Below, one piece after another: positions 17,451 to 27,225 of a stretch of 64,000 bases of DNA (position 1 is the first letter of the stretch; each line of letters begins with the position of its first letter). The notes below the pieces were generated by a model. That model did no database searches. It worked only from the letters and a program-made list of their open reading frames with translations, and was not told the origin of the DNA. The DNA comes from Streptomyces sp. H39-S7 (GTDB lineage Bacteria > Actinomycetota > Actinomycetes > Streptomycetales > Streptomycetaceae): the NCBI RefSeq assembly GCF_027158205.1, contig NZ_JAPVLU010000006.1:184684-248683 (forward strand), read 5' to 3'. Made by a program: the position numbers and the translations under genes.

Positions 17451-18947
17451 TCAGAGCCCGCAGCCGCTCTCCACCACGGGCAGCGGCGCCGGCGCGCCGA
17501 TCGTCGGCAGTCCGAGCATCACGCCGGCCGGCACCTGGGGCGCGGCGTTGCGCAGTTCCCACGCGTCGCCGGCCCGGGTGCGCCGCACCGAGAGCGCGGG
17601 GCGCTCGGCGAGCAGGTGGTGCGGGGCCGCGTAGGTGATCTCCACCGTGGCCATGTCACCGGGGCGCGGGTCGGTGCCCGCCGGCTTCTCGAAGTGCACC
17701 AGGCGGCTGTCGGGCGCACGGCCGGACAGCCGGTGCGTGGCCTTGTCCTTGCGGCCCTCACCCTCGGCGACCAGGACTTCCAGCGTGCGGCCGATCTGCT
17801 TCTTGTTCTCCTCCCAGGAGATCTGCTCCTGGAGGGCGGACAGCCGCATGTAGCGCTCCTGGACGACCTCCTTGGGGATCTGCCCGTCCATGTCGGCGGC
17901 AGGGGTCCCGGGGCGCTTGGAGTACTGGAAGGTGAACGCCTGCGCGAAGCGCGCCTCGCGCACCACGTGCATCGTCTGCTCGAAGTCCGCCTCGGTCTCG
18001 CCCGGGAAGCCCACGATGACGTCCGTGGAGATGGCCGCGTCCGGCATGGCCGCGCGCACCTTCTCGATGATGCCGAGGTAGCGGTCCTGCCGGTACGAGC
18101 GGCGCATCGCCTTGAGGACGGTGTCGGAACCGGACTGCAGCGGCATGTGCAGCTGGTGCATCACGTTCGGCGTCTCGGCCATGGCGGCGATCACGTCATC
18201 GGTGAAGTCACGCGGGTGCGGGGAGGTGAAGCGCACCCGCTCCAGGCCCTCGATCTGTCCGGTGGCCCGCAGCAGCTTGGAGAACGCCTCGCGGTCGCCC
18301 ATGCCCGAGCCGTACGCGTTCACGTTCTGCCCGAGGAGGGTGATCTCGACGACACCCTCGGCGACCAGCGCCTCCACCTCGGCGAGGATGTCGCCGGGCC
18401 GCCGGTCCTCCTCCTTGCCGCGCAGCGCGGGCACGATGCAGAACGTGCAGGAGTTGTTGCAGCCCACCGAGACCGAGACCCACGCGGCGTAGGCGGACTC
18501 GCGGCGGGACGGCAGCGTGGAGGGGAACGCCTCCAGCGACTCTGCGATCTCGACCTGCGCCTCTTCGGCGATCCTGGCCCGCTCCAGCAGCACCGGCAGC
18601 CGGCCGATGTTGTGGGTGCCGAAGACCACGTCGACCCAGGGGGCCCGCTTCACGATGGTGTCGCGGTCCTTCTGCGCGAGGCATCCGCCGACCGCGATCT
18701 GCATGCCCGGCCGGGCCGCCTTCTGCGGGGCGAGCTGGCCGAGGTTGCCGTAGAGCCGGTTGTCAGCGTTCTCCCGCACCGCGCAGGTGTTGAAGACCAC
18801 GACATCCGCCCCGTCCGCCCCCTTGGGCGCACGGACATAGCCCGCGCCCTCCAGCAGGCCGGACAGCCGTTCCGAATCGTGCACGTTCATCTGGCACCCG
18901 TAGGTGCGGACCTCGTATGTCCTCAAACCAGCCACCTCACCGCTCAC
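17451..18947 (-). CDS. miaB: tRNA-2-methylthio-N6-dimethylallyladenosine synthase MiaB
   Basis: MiaB is a radical-SAM methylthiotransferase that adds the 2-methylthio group to i6A37 made by MiaA. The 498 aa protein has the N-terminal MTTase domain with its three iron-sulfur cysteines (YGCQMN, NTCAVRE, GGCLAQ), the radical-SAM motif CNNSCTFC, and a C-terminal TRAM domain. The start is uncertain: GTG 18947 gives a usual length, while a GTG 12 bases later is also possible; neither has a strong ribosome site. A TAXI-type binding protein gene runs divergently on the other side. Miniature CC and Gly/Pro-rich residues at the very C-terminus are unconserved. Confidence 0.93.
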   Translation of the reverse strand: MSGEVAGLRTYEVRTYGCQMNVHDSERLSGLLEGAGYVRAPKGADGADVVVFNTCAVRENADNRLYGNLGQLAPQKAARPGMQIAVGGCLAQKDRDTIVKRAPWVDVVFGTHNIGRLPVLLERARIAEEAQVEIAESLEAFPSTLPSRRESAYAAWVSVSVGCNNSCTFCIVPALRGKEEDRRPGDILAEVEALVAEGVVEITLLGQNVNAYGSGMGDREAFSKLLRATGQIEGLERVRFTSPHPRDFTDDVIAAMAETPNVMHQLHMPLQSGSDTVLKAMRRSYRQDRYLGIIEKVRAAMPDAAISTDVIVGFPGETEADFEQTMHVVREARFAQAFTFQYSKRPGTPAADMDGQIPKEVVQERYMRLSALQEQISWEENKKQIGRTLEVLVAEGEGRKDKATHRLSGRAPDSRLVHFEKPAGTDPRPGDMATVEITYAAPHHLLAERPALSVRRTRAGDAWELRNAAPQVPAGVMLGLPTIGAPAPLPVVESGCGL

Positions 18948-19108
18948 CCGACCAGGGTACGGGGGGCTCAGGGGTACCGGGAGCCGCGGGCGGCCCCCGC
19001 CCCTCCGGCCCCGCCCGCCCCCCGTGCCACACCGGGGAGGCGCCCCGCGGCACGGGCCGGCGGGGGCGGCCCTACCCACGACGGCGCACGCCTGGCAGGA
19101 TCCGGACC

Positions 19109-20092
19109 ATGAACGTCCCCCACATCGGCAGACGCCGCACGCTGCAGTCGGTCCTCGCGGCCGCCGCCGCACTCGCGCTGCTCCTGTGGTGGCTGCTGCC
19201 GTCCCGCGGTCCCTCGTATCCGAAGGATCCGGTCTCGTTCTCCACCGGCGTGGCCGCCGGGGTGTACGAGACCTACGGGAAGATGCTCAAGACCGACCTG
19301 CGGGACGAGCTGCCCGGGGTGCCGGTGAACCTCCTGCAGTCCCAGGGCTCGGTCGACAACGTGCGGCGCGTCGCCTCGGGGCAGGCCGATTTCACGATCG
19401 CCGCCGCCGACGCGGTCGCCGACTACCAGGGCCCCGGCAAGGACCGGCTGCGCGCCTGCGCGCGGCTGTACGACGACTACATGCAGCTCATCGTCCCCAG
19501 GGACTCGGCGATCGGCTCCGCCCGCGATCTGCGCGGCAAGCGCGTCGGCGTGGGCCAGGCGGCCTCCGGCGTGAACCTCATAACCCGCCGGCTGCTCGAC
19601 GCGGCCGGACTGGACCCCGCCAAGGACCTCACCGCGGTGCCGGTCGGTATCGACACGGCGCCCGGGATGCTCACGGCGGGCAAACTGGACGCGTTCTTCT
19701 GGTCCGGCGGCCTGCCGACCAACACCGTGACCAATCTGGCGGCCACCAGCAACGTCAAGCTCGTCCAGCTGGGCGACCTGGTCGACAGGCTGCACTCCAA
19801 GGGCGACCCGACGGGCTACTACCGGCAGGCGGTGATGCCCGCCGACGCCTATCCGACGATGCAGCACGGCACGGCCGTCACGACCATAGCCGTCGCCAAC
19901 CTGCTGGTGACCACCGACCGGGCGGACACCGGACTCGTCGAACGGCTCACCCGCGCGGTCATCGACAGCCGCGACGAGATCGGCAACAAGGTCCACGCCG
20001 CACAGCTGGTGGACCTGCGCACCGCCGTCTTCACCGACCCGCTTCCGCTGCACGAAGGCGCCCGGCGCTACTACCGGTCGGTGAAACCGTAG
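19109..20092 (+). CDS. TAXI-family TRAP-type solute-binding protein, membrane-anchored
   Basis: A 327 aa exported protein with one N-terminal membrane segment ([15 protein letters not shown], about residues 16-32) and then a TAXI-type binding domain ([65 protein letters not shown]). Proteins of this family normally serve TRAP transporters; a Thermus member was crystallised with glutamate. No TRAP permease (DctQM) gene is nearby. Instead the next gene, 43 bases on, is a receptor kinase with an amino-acid-binding ectodomain, and gluABCD is close. ATG 19109 follows CAGGA. It may deliver or sense glutamate, which is inference. Confidence 0.85.
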   Translation: MNVPHIGRRRTLQSVLAAAAALALLLWWLLPSRGPSYPKDPVSFSTGVAAGVYETYGKMLKTDLRDELPGVPVNLLQSQGSVDNVRRVASGQADFTIAAADAVADYQGPGKDRLRACARLYDDYMQLIVPRDSAIGSARDLRGKRVGVGQAASGVNLITRRLLDAAGLDPAKDLTAVPVGIDTAPGMLTAGKLDAFFWSGGLPTNTVTNLAATSNVKLVQLGDLVDRLHSKGDPTGYYRQAVMPADAYPTMQHGTAVTTIAVANLLVTTDRADTGLVERLTRAVIDSRDEIGNKVHAAQLVDLRTAVFTDPLPLHEGARRYYRSVKP

Positions 20093-20135
20093 GCCAGTTC
20101 CTGGCGCGCACATGCTGAGGCCCTAATCTCTACGC

Positions 20136-22076
20136 ATGCGCAATGGGGGTACACCAGACGGCGGGCCCCACACTCTCGTCGACGGCCGGTACCAGCTGCA
20201 GCGCCCGCTGGGCCGTGGCGGTATGGGTGTGGTGTGGGAGGCGTACGACAACCGGCTGGGGCGCCAGGTCGCCGTGAAGGAGCTGCTGTTCCGGGGCGCG
20301 GTGGACCCCGACACCCAGGCCCAGTGGGTGGAGCGGGCGCGCCGGGAGGCCCGCGCCATCGCCCGGATCGGGCACGAGCACGTGGTGGCGGTGCACGACG
20401 TGATCGAGGCCGACGGCCAGGTCTGGATCGTGATGGAGCAGGTCAATCCGCGCTCGCTCGCCGACCAGTTGCAGGAACGCGGCCGGCTGGCCGCGCTGCA
20501 GACGGCCAGGATCGGCCTCGAGGTGCTGCGCGGGCTGCGGGCGGTGCACGCGGCGGGGGTGCTGCACCGGGACGTGAAGCCGCACAACATCCTGTTCCGC
20601 CGGGACGGGCGCGCGGTGCTGATGGACTTCGGCATCGCGACCTTCGAGGGCGCGGCCCAGGTGACCCGGCTGCACGAACTCGTCGGCACCCCGCGGTACC
20701 TGGCACCCGAACTGTGCACCCCGCACGGCCGGTCGCCGCGCGAGGCGACGCCCGCGGCCGACCTGTGGTCGCTCGGCGTGACCCTGTACGAGACGGTCGA
20801 GGGACGCGCGCCCTTCCGCGGGCCGACACCGTACGAGGTCCTGGAGTCGGTGCGCGAGGACGAGCCGCCGCCGATGACGTACTGCGGGCCGCTGCGGCCC
20901 CTCATCGACGGCCTGTTGGTGAAGGACCCGCTGGCGCGGCTGACGGCGCAGCGGGCCGAGCAGTTGCTGCAGCACGTGGCGCAGGAGACCCCGCAGTACG
21001 CGACGTCCTTCTATCCGGAGGACGGCCGGTCGCCGGTCGCGGAGTACCCGTGGACGGACGGCGACAGCGTCGCGGGTGGCGCCGACACGGGCCCGTTGGC
21101 GCCGCCGGAGCCCCCGACTCCGACCGCTTCGACCGCCGCGCCGGACGCTTCCGGTGCGGCCGACGCCGACGCGCCCGCCCCGCCCCTCGGCCTCGCCGTC
21201 CGCCTCCGCGGCCCGCGCGCGTGGGCGGCCGCCGCGGTCGCGCTGGTGGTGCTGGTGACGGCCGGCTGGTTCACCGTCGACCGCTTCACCGCGTCCGCCG
21301 GCCCCTCCCTCACAAGCTCCGAGACCCTGCGGGCGGCCCGGGAACGCGGCTACCTGCTGGTCGGGGTGAAGGGCGACCAGCCGGGGCTCAGCGAGCGGTC
21401 GGCGCAAGCCCCCGGCGGCTTCCGCGGCTTCGACATCGACATCGCGCGGGCGGTGGCCAAGCACCTGGGCTTCGACACGGTGCGGTTCGAGGTGGTCAAC
21501 ACCCAGAGCCGCGAGTACCGGCTCAGCACCGGGCAGGTCGACCTGATAGTGGCCAGCTACTCGATCACCCAGGAGCGCAAGGAGTCGGTGGACTTCGCCG
21601 GCCCTTACTACGTGGCGGGACAGGACTTCCTGGTGCCGGCCCGGTCGACCGGCGTGAACGGCGTCGCGGACCTGGACGGCCACCGGGTCTGCACCGTGCA
21701 GGGCTCCACACCGGAGGCGCGGCTGCGCACCGGGTACCCGCGGATACTGCTGGAACCGCGTGCCTCGTACGGGTTGTGCGTCACCGACCTGCTGGCCGGC
21801 CGGGTGGACGCGGTCTCCACCGACGACGTGATCCTGGCGGGCTACCGGGCCCAGCACCCCGCCGAACTGCGACTGCTCGGCGCCCCGTTCGGCAGCGAGC
21901 AGTACGGCGTGGGCCTGCGCCGGGGCGAACCGGCGCTGCGCGGGGCGGTGTGCGACGCCATAAGAGAGGAGATCAGCTCGGGCCACTGGAAGTCCTCGTA
22001 CACCACGTACCTCAAGCCGCTCGCCCCGAAGGAGCTGGCGGACCAGCTGCCCCCCGACCAGACGGAGTGCGGGTAA
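20136..22076 (+). CDS. Receptor-like Ser/Thr protein kinase with extracellular type-3 amino-acid-binding domain
   Basis: The 646 aa protein joins a cytosolic PknB-type kinase to an outside sensor. Kinase signs are GRGGMGVVWEA (about 25), VAVKELL, HRDVKPHN (about 145), MDFGIATFEG (about 162) and GTPRYLAPE. A Pro/Ala linker and one membrane span (AAAAVALVVLVTAGWF, about 362-380) lead to a complete type-3 solute-binding domain from about residue 398. That domain is strikingly like GluB of the neighbouring transporter: VGVKGDQPG, GFDIDIA, FAGPYYVAGQ, VCTVQGSTPE, VSTDDVILAGY and a matching cysteine pair. It is thus a candidate glutamate or related amino-acid receptor. Targets are unknown. It follows the TAXI gene by 43 bases, probably in one operon, and converges on gluK. 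Confidence 0.93.
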   Translation: MRNGGTPDGGPHTLVDGRYQLQRPLGRGGMGVVWEAYDNRLGRQVAVKELLFRGAVDPDTQAQWVERARREARAIARIGHEHVVAVHDVIEADGQVWIVMEQVNPRSLADQLQERGRLAALQTARIGLEVLRGLRAVHAAGVLHRDVKPHNILFRRDGRAVLMDFGIATFEGAAQVTRLHELVGTPRYLAPELCTPHGRSPREATPAADLWSLGVTLYETVEGRAPFRGPTPYEVLESVREDEPPPMTYCGPLRPLIDGLLVKDPLARLTAQRAEQLLQHVAQETPQYATSFYPEDGRSPVAEYPWTDGDSVAGGADTGPLAPPEPPTPTASTAAPDASGAADADAPAPPLGLAVRLRGPRAWAAAAVALVVLVTAGWFTVDRFTASAGPSLTSSETLRAARERGYLLVGVKGDQPGLSERSAQAPGGFRGFDIDIARAVAKHLGFDTVRFEVVNTQSREYRLSTGQVDLIVASYSITQERKESVDFAGPYYVAGQDFLVPARSTGVNGVADLDGHRVCTVQGSTPEARLRTGYPRILLEPRASYGLCVTDLLAGRVDAVSTDDVILAGYRAQHPAELRLLGAPFGSEQYGVGLRRGEPALRGAVCDAIREEISSGHWKSSYTTYLKPLAPKELADQLPPDQTECG

Positions 22077-22113
22077 GGCGGGTAGGAGGTGCGGGAGGCG
22101 CAACTACGTGCGG

Positions 22114-23520
22114 CTAAGGCGCCGAGCGCGGCACCGTAAGGGTCACCGCGAGCCCGGTGGGCTCGTTCGCCGCGAAGGAGAGCCGGCCGCCGCTCCGGGC
22201 CAGCAGGACGCGGGCGATGGACAGACCCAGCCCGGAGCCGTCGATGTTCTGGTGGCGGGGGCTGCGCCAGAAGCGGTCGCCGATCCGCGCCAGCTCCTCC
22301 TCGGTCAGCCCGGGGCCTCCGTCGGAGACGGTGACGGTCACCTCGTCGTCCTCCCCCGCGACCAACACCTGCACCTGTCCGCCGCGCGGCGTGAACTTCA
22401 GGGCGTTGTCGATGACGGCGTCCAGCGCGCTGGACAGCGCGATCGGGTCGGACCAGCCGGTGACCGCGGTCTTGCCCGCGTACTCCAGGGCGACGCCCTC
22501 GCGCGCGCCGACCGGCCGCCACGCGCCGAGGCGCTCGCCGACGAGCGCGGCGATGTCGGTGAGGGCGAGGTCGGCGTCCGCGTGCTCCGCCAGCGCCAGG
22601 CCGAGCAGGTCGTCCAGCACCTGGGCGAGCCGCCTGCCCTCGTCCTGGACGGAGGCCACCTCCTGGTTGCCCTCGGGCAGTTCGAAGCCGAGCAGCTCGA
22701 TCCGCAGCATGAGCGCGGCCAGCGGGTTCCGCAGCTGGTGGGAGGCGTCGGCGACGAAGGCCCGCTGCTGTTCGAGCACCTGCTCGACGTTGTCGGCCAT
22801 CTCGTTGAACGAGCGGGACAGCCGGCGCAGTTCCGGCGGCCCGCCGGCCGCCGCGACCCGGGACTTCATCCGGCCGGTGGCGATGTCGTGCGTGACGCGG
22901 TCGAGGATCGCGACCGGCCGCAGCACCCAGCCGGTGAGCCGGAACGCGAACAGCACGGCGATGGCCATCGCGGCCAGTTCACCGGCGCCGAGCAGCAGCC
23001 AGCCGTGCAGGATGCGCGAACGCAGCGCCCCGGTGGGCGATTCGGTGAGCACGACGGCGACGACGTCCCCGTCGCGGATGATGGGTGAGGCGACGGCCAG
23101 AGTGCGGCGCTGCCAGGGCCACACCTGCCGCGGGTCATGACTGCGGCGGCCGGCCAGCGCCGCGCTGTAGGCGGCGTTCGCCTCGCCCGCCTCGGGGAGC
23201 CTCCACTCCGCGGGCGCCACGCCCATCGCGGTGCCGTCGCGGTAGAACACCCCGACGCGGATGCCGTACAGCTCCTCGTACCGGCGGAGTTCCGAGCGCA
23301 GCGCCTGCAGCCGTTCGTCGTCGCCCACGGCGCTCGCGGACTGCGGCGTCCGGGCGGTGACGAACTGCGCGAGGGACGCGAAACGAGCGGTGTCGTCGAT
23401 GCGGTCGACGACCACCCGCTGCTGCTGCGCGGCGGCCATGCTGGCGGCCAGCGGAAAGCCCAGGGCCAGCAGGACGCCCGCCATCAGCGCGAGCAGCAGG
23501 GGGAGAAGACGCGAGCTCAA
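22114..23520 (-). CDS. gluK: Sensor histidine kinase GluK
   Basis: A 468 aa membrane histidine kinase. A first membrane segment (LLPLLLALMAGVLLALGF) opens the protein, then an extracytoplasmic sensor of about 140 residues, a second span (GAGELAAMAIAVLFAFRL), HAMP, the dimerisation/phosphoacceptor helix with ADASHQLRNPLAAL (His near 260), and an ATPase with N-box DNALKFTPRGG, DGGPGL and GSGLGLSIA. The longer frame runs over gluR and is rejected; TTG 23520 has an AGGA site and lies 17 bases past the gluR stop. Position beside gluABCD and the matching regulator identify it as the GluR-GluK glutamate-sensing pair known from S. coelicolor. Confidence 0.88.
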   Translation of the reverse strand: MSSRLLPLLLALMAGVLLALGFPLAASMAAAQQQRVVVDRIDDTARFASLAQFVTARTPQSASAVGDDERLQALRSELRRYEELYGIRVGVFYRDGTAMGVAPAEWRLPEAGEANAAYSAALAGRRSHDPRQVWPWQRRTLAVASPIIRDGDVVAVVLTESPTGALRSRILHGWLLLGAGELAAMAIAVLFAFRLTGWVLRPVAILDRVTHDIATGRMKSRVAAAGGPPELRRLSRSFNEMADNVEQVLEQQRAFVADASHQLRNPLAALMLRIELLGFELPEGNQEVASVQDEGRRLAQVLDDLLGLALAEHADADLALTDIAALVGERLGAWRPVGAREGVALEYAGKTAVTGWSDPIALSSALDAVIDNALKFTPRGGQVQVLVAGEDDEVTVTVSDGGPGLTEEELARIGDRFWRSPRHQNIDGSGLGLSIARVLLARSGGRLSFAANEPTGLAVTLTVPRSAP

Positions 23521-23537
23521 CGGCGGGGTCCTGGGTC

Positions 23538-24272
23538 TCAGACGGCTGGAACGACGAGCCGGTAACCGACCCCGCGCACCGTCTCGATCATGGACGGCAT
23601 CCGCAGCTTGGAGCGCAGGGAGGCGACGTGCACCTCCAGGGTGCGCCCCGTCCCCTCCCAGCTGGTGCGCCACACCTCGCTGATGATCTGCTCGCGGCGG
23701 AAGACCACCCCGGGCCGCTGCGCGAGCAGGGCCAGCAGGTCGAACTCCTTGCGGGTGAGCGCGATCGGCTCGCCGCTCACCATAACGCGGCGGGTGGGCA
23801 GTTCGATGTCGACCGGGCCGAGCCGCAGACTGCCGGACGGCGCCGGCTCACCGGCACCCTCGCCAGCACCGCCCGCCGGTCCGGGGGCGGACTCCGCGGG
23901 TCGCAGCGGAGGACGCCGGCCGACCGCGTGGATCCGGGCGAGCAGCTCGCCGGTGTCGTAGGGCTTGACGACGTAGTCGTCGGCGCCGAGGTTGAGGCCG
24001 TGGATACGGGATCGCACGTCAGCGCGGGCGGTGACCATGATGACGGGGGTCGAGGTGCGCCGGCGGATCCGGCTGCACACCTCGAAGCCGTCCTGGTCGG
24101 GCAGGCCCAGGTCGAGCAGCACACACCCGTACGACGGGCCCTGGGCGGGCAGCAGCGCGCGCAGGGCCTCCTCGCCGCTGCGGGCATGGGTGACGTCGAA
24201 ACCGTGCTTCGCGAGCACGGCCGACAGTGCGGCGGCGACCCGGTCGTCGTCCTCCACCAGCAGCAATCTCAT
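23538..24272 (-). CDS. gluR: OmpR-family response regulator GluR
   Basis: A 244 aa DNA-binding response regulator. The receiver domain has LLVEDDDRV, phosphoacceptor Asp in [12 protein letters not shown] (about residue 53), VTARADV and the Lys in YVVKPYD. A glycine/alanine/proline linker leads to a winged-helix output domain ending [25 protein letters not shown] 24272 is preceded by AAGGAGGG. It is the first gene of the gluR-gluK pair and is divergent from gluABCD, so the 293-base gap between them is its natural target. In S. coelicolor the pair responds to glutamate and activates the transporter. Confidence 0.9.
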   Translation of the reverse strand: MRLLLVEDDDRVAAALSAVLAKHGFDVTHARSGEEALRALLPAQGPSYGCVLLDLGLPDQDGFEVCSRIRRRTSTPVIMVTARADVRSRIHGLNLGADDYVVKPYDTGELLARIHAVGRRPPLRPAESAPGPAGGAGEGAGEPAPSGSLRLGPVDIELPTRRVMVSGEPIALTRKEFDLLALLAQRPGVVFRREQIISEVWRTSWEGTGRTLEVHVASLRSKLRMPSMIETVRGVGYRLVVPAV

Positions 24273-24503
24273 CGGTTCACCCTCCTTTCCCACATCAGCG
24301 ATCGTTTCGTCACCGGCCGGACACCCGCCGTCGGCCGGCGTCCGGTACCTACCCGGAATACAGGCCGACCGGCGAGGGGCGCGTCAAGGGGGTACCGGTA
24401 CCTGCCGCGGACTGTTATCCAGCCGGTACGCACGGCAACGCAGGGCGCACCGCCCGTGGCGGAGAGTATCCGAATCGTGATGCTCAAGTTCAGCTCAGAT
24501 GTA

Positions 24504-24533
24504 ATGACGCTCGTCATCATGCATCACTAGGGT
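24504..24533 (+). promoter_or_regulatory. Predicted gluA promoter with inverted-repeat operator
   Basis: TGACGC at 24505-24510 and TAGGGT at 24528-24533 are 17 bases apart and 32 bases before the gluA start, fitting a sigma-70-type (HrdB) promoter. The perfect inverted repeat ATGACG-CT-CGTCAT (24504-24517) covers the -35 element, so a regulator bound there would directly control transcription. GluR is an obvious candidate, but OmpR-type regulators usually bind direct repeats, so another regulator is possible. Confidence 0.5.
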
Positions 24534-24565
24534 CTGCCGAACCGACGAGGATGGAGCACAGGCCG

Positions 24566-25342
24566 ATGACCGAAGTCTCAGTGACCAAGGACGCCGCGCC
24601 GGCGACCGATGACCTGGTCGTACTGGGTGGTGTGAACAAGCACTTCGGCGCCCTGCACGTGCTCCAGGACATCGACCTGACGATCACCCGCGGTGAGGTC
24701 GTGGTCGTCATCGGTCCTTCGGGATCCGGCAAGTCCACGCTGTGCCGCACCATCAACCGGCTGGAGACGATCGATTCGGGCTCCATCACGGTGGACGGGA
24801 AGCCGCTGCCGCAGGAGGGCCGTGAACTGGCCCGGCTCCGTGCCGATGTGGGCATGGTCTTCCAGTCCTTCAACCTCTTCGCGCACAAGACCGTTCTGCA
24901 GAACGTGATGCTCGGACAGGTCAAGGTCCGCAAGACCGACAAGAAGGCCGCGGAGGACCGGGCCCGGCAGCTGCTCGACCGGGTCGGCGTAGGGGTGCAG
25001 GCGGACAAGTACCCGGCGCAGCTCTCCGGCGGCCAGCAGCAGCGGGTGGCGATCGCCCGCGCGCTCGCGATGGACCCCAAGGTCATGCTCTTCGACGAGC
25101 CGACCTCCGCGCTCGACCCGGAGATGATCAACGAGGTGCTGGAGGTCATGCAGCAGCTCGCCCGGGACGGCATGACGATGATCGTGGTCACGCACGAGAT
25201 GGGCTTCGCCCGCTCCGCCGCCAACCGGGTCGTCTTCATGGCCGACGGACGGATCGTCGAGGAAGCGACGCCGGAGCAGTTCTTCAGCAATCCGCGCAGC
25301 GACCGCGCCAAGGACTTCCTCTCGAAGATCCTCCACCACTGA
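24566..25342 (+). CDS. gluA: Glutamate ABC transporter ATP-binding protein GluA
   Basis: This 258 aa ATPase powers amino-acid uptake by the GluBCD complex on the inner face of the membrane. Walker A is [12 protein letters not shown], the Q-loop VFQSFNLF, the signature [16 protein letters not shown], Walker [15 protein letters not shown] and the switch histidine is in VTHEMGFA, all intact and of the polar amino-acid (GlnQ) class. ATG 24566 is used; an earlier in-frame ATG at 24551 is possible. First gene of gluABCD, 103 bases before gluB. Confidence 0.95.
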   Translation: MTEVSVTKDAAPATDDLVVLGGVNKHFGALHVLQDIDLTITRGEVVVVIGPSGSGKSTLCRTINRLETIDSGSITVDGKPLPQEGRELARLRADVGMVFQSFNLFAHKTVLQNVMLGQVKVRKTDKKAAEDRARQLLDRVGVGVQADKYPAQLSGGQQQRVAIARALAMDPKVMLFDEPTSALDPEMINEVLEVMQQLARDGMTMIVVTHEMGFARSAANRVVFMADGRIVEEATPEQFFSNPRSDRAKDFLSKILHH

Positions 25343-25366
25343 CGTTGCCCGATGGCTGAAACCGAC

Positions 25367-25431
25367 GCTTCACGGTCAACGCTCGACGACCGACGCTCGA
25401 CGCTTGACGATGCACTGACGACTGACGACGC
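25367..25431 (+). repeat. Degenerate GACG/CGACGCT direct repeats between gluA and gluB
   Basis: The gluA-gluB spacer holds a run of short imperfect direct repeats: CGACGCT, CAACGCTCGACGAC, CGACGCTCGACGCT, TGACGATG, TGACGACTGACGACG. The pattern ends 14 bases before the gluB start. It could arise by slippage, or form RNA structure affecting gluB translation. No known regulator site is recognised. Confidence 0.5.
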
Positions 25432-25444
25432 AAGGGATGTCCCC

Positions 25445-26368
25445 ATGAATATCCGTAAATCCGCCGCCGCCGGGCTCGTCGTCCTGGCGCTGACCGCATC
25501 CGCGACCGCCTGTGGCGGCAAGGAGGGCACGCCGGACGCGCCCGGCGCCAAGGCCACCACCGGCGCCGACGCCCCCAAGCTGCCGACGTACGCGCCGAAG
25601 ACGGGCGTCACGCTCGACTCCGCCGTGCTGAAGAAGGCACAGCAGCGCGGCAAGCTGGTCATCGGCGTCAAGTCCGACCAGCCGTTCCTGGGCTTCCAGC
25701 CGCCCGGCACCAACGACCGCAACGGCTTCGACATCGAGATCGCCAAGATGGTCGCCGCCGACCTCGGCTTCGGTCCCGACAAGATCGAGTGGAAGACCTT
25801 CGACTCCAGCCTGCGCGTGCCGGCGATCAAGAAGGGTGACGCGGACTACTACGTCGGCACCTTCACGATCAACGACGCCCGCAAGAAGGACATCTCCTTC
25901 GCCGGCCCGTACTACCTCGCCGGCCAGTCGCTGCTGGTGGCCAAGTCCAACACCGACATCACCGGCCCGGAGACCCTCAAGGGCAAGAAGGTCTGCAGCA
26001 TCACCGGCTCCACGCCGCTCGAGCGGATCAAGGACGCGAAGTACGGTGCCACCGTCATCGCGCTCGGCAAGTACTCGGACTGCGTGCAGCAGCTCCAGAC
26101 CGGCCAGGTCGAAGCGGTCACCACGGACGACGCGATCCTGAAGGGTTACGCCGCTCAGGCGCCCGGCAAGTTCAAGGTCGTCGGCAAGGCGTTCTCGCAG
26201 GAGCCCTACGGCATCGGCCTCGCGCACGACGACAAGGTGCTGCGCGACGCGATCAGCGACGCCCTGAAGGCGCACCAGGACAACGGCGACTACAAGAAGG
26301 CCTACGACGCGACGCTGGGCCTGTCCGGCTCGCCGTACACCGCGCCGCCGGCCCTCGACCGCTACTGA
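25445..26368 (+). CDS. gluB: Glutamate-binding lipoprotein GluB
   Basis: This is the 307 aa type-3 solute-binding protein of the transporter. A signal peptide ends in a lipobox (TASATAC), anchoring it to the outer face. The binding domain shows IGVKSDQPFLGF, GFDIEIAKMVA, FAGPYYLAGQSLLVA, VCSITGSTPLE and VTTDDAILKGY, with two cysteines likely bonded. ATG 25445 directly precedes the signal sequence; the in-frame extension upstream consists of GACG-rich repeat and is not expected to be translated. The ectodomain of the nearby receptor kinase is its closest relative in the window. A hairpin follows before gluC. Confidence 0.95.
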   Translation: MNIRKSAAAGLVVLALTASATACGGKEGTPDAPGAKATTGADAPKLPTYAPKTGVTLDSAVLKKAQQRGKLVIGVKSDQPFLGFQPPGTNDRNGFDIEIAKMVAADLGFGPDKIEWKTFDSSLRVPAIKKGDADYYVGTFTINDARKKDISFAGPYYLAGQSLLVAKSNTDITGPETLKGKKVCSITGSTPLERIKDAKYGATVIALGKYSDCVQQLQTGQVEAVTTDDAILKGYAAQAPGKFKVVGKAFSQEPYGIGLAHDDKVLRDAISDALKAHQDNGDYKKAYDATLGLSGSPYTAPPALDRY

Positions 26369-26393
26369 TCCGCCGGCCCGCCGGCCGGCCACC

Positions 26394-26432
26394 GGGGCAC
26401 CGTCGTCTCCGTGAGACGACGACGGTTGCCCC
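26394..26432 (+). terminator. Intercistronic hairpin between gluB and gluC (attenuator or mRNA-stabilising stem)
   Basis: GTCGTCTC (26402-26409) pairs exactly with GAGACGAC (26413-26420) around a short CGT loop. With a three-base bulge the stem extends through GGGGCACC on the left and GGTTGCCCC on the right. It is followed by GC-rich sequence, not a U-run. Such stems after binding-protein genes often give more binding protein than permease. Confidence 0.5.
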
Positions 26433-26577
26433 GCGGCCGGCCCGCGGGCCGCAACGCCCTCGTGAGGCCTACCTCGATGCTGCTTCCCGCCGGGGCGCGA
26501 CCCGTCGTACCCCCCGCACGCCCTGGACCGACGATGCCTTCCTGCCAGCTGCCGGCGAACCGGCGAGGTGAGCCACG

Positions 26578-27225
26578 ATGAACGTTCTGTTCGACAATTT
26601 CGCCCTGTTCCGCCAGGGGTTCTTCGGGACGCTGTCGCTCACCGGCGCCAGCGCGGTGCTCGCCCTGCTGCTCGGGGTGCTCATCGCCGCCTTCCGGGTC
26701 TCGCCGGTTCCTCCGCTGCGGGCCTTCGGCACGCTGTGGGTGACGCTGCTGCGCAACACCCCGCTGACCCTGCTGTTCCTCGTGGCCACCTTCATCGTGC
26801 CCGAGGTCGTCGCGACGGGCCTCAGCTCGTACCAGCTGGCAGTGCTCGCGCTCGGCTTCTACACCTCGGCGTTCGTCTGCGAGGCGGTCCGCTCCGGAGT
26901 CAACACCGTGCCGCTCGGGCAGGCCGAGGCGGCGCGCAGCATCGGTATGACGTTCACCCAGATCCTGCGGCTGATCATCCTTCCGCAGGCGGCCCGTACG
27001 GTCATCGCGCCGGTCGGCAGCCTCATGATCGCGCTGACCAAGAACTCGGCGATCGCCGGCGCGTTCAGCGTCACCGAGCTGTTCTCCACGCAGAAGCTCC
27101 TGAGCGACCAGGGCCTCAACCTGACGGTGATCTTCGTCTGGATCGCCTTCGCGTACCTGATCATCACCTTTGCGATCAGCGGCCTGTTCCGGCTGCTCGA
27201 GAACCGGCTGGCGGTGGCCCGATGA
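26578..27225 (+). CDS. gluC: Glutamate ABC transporter permease GluC
   Basis: This 215 aa permease subunit of the polar amino-acid class has five predicted membrane segments. The cytosolic coupling loop that docks on GluA reads EAARSIGMTFTQILRLIILP (consensus EAA-G-I-LP), with SGVNTVPLGQ before it. It starts at ATG 26578 behind a GAGGTGAG site. It lies 209 bases after gluB, an unusually long gap for an ABC operon, occupied by the hairpin. Its stop overlaps the gluD start (ATGA), so the two permeases are translationally coupled. Confidence 0.94.
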   Translation: MNVLFDNFALFRQGFFGTLSLTGASAVLALLLGVLIAAFRVSPVPPLRAFGTLWVTLLRNTPLTLLFLVATFIVPEVVATGLSSYQLAVLALGFYTSAFVCEAVRSGVNTVPLGQAEAARSIGMTFTQILRLIILPQAARTVIAPVGSLMIALTKNSAIAGAFSVTELFSTQKLLSDQGLNLTVIFVWIAFAYLIITFAISGLFRLLENRLAVAR

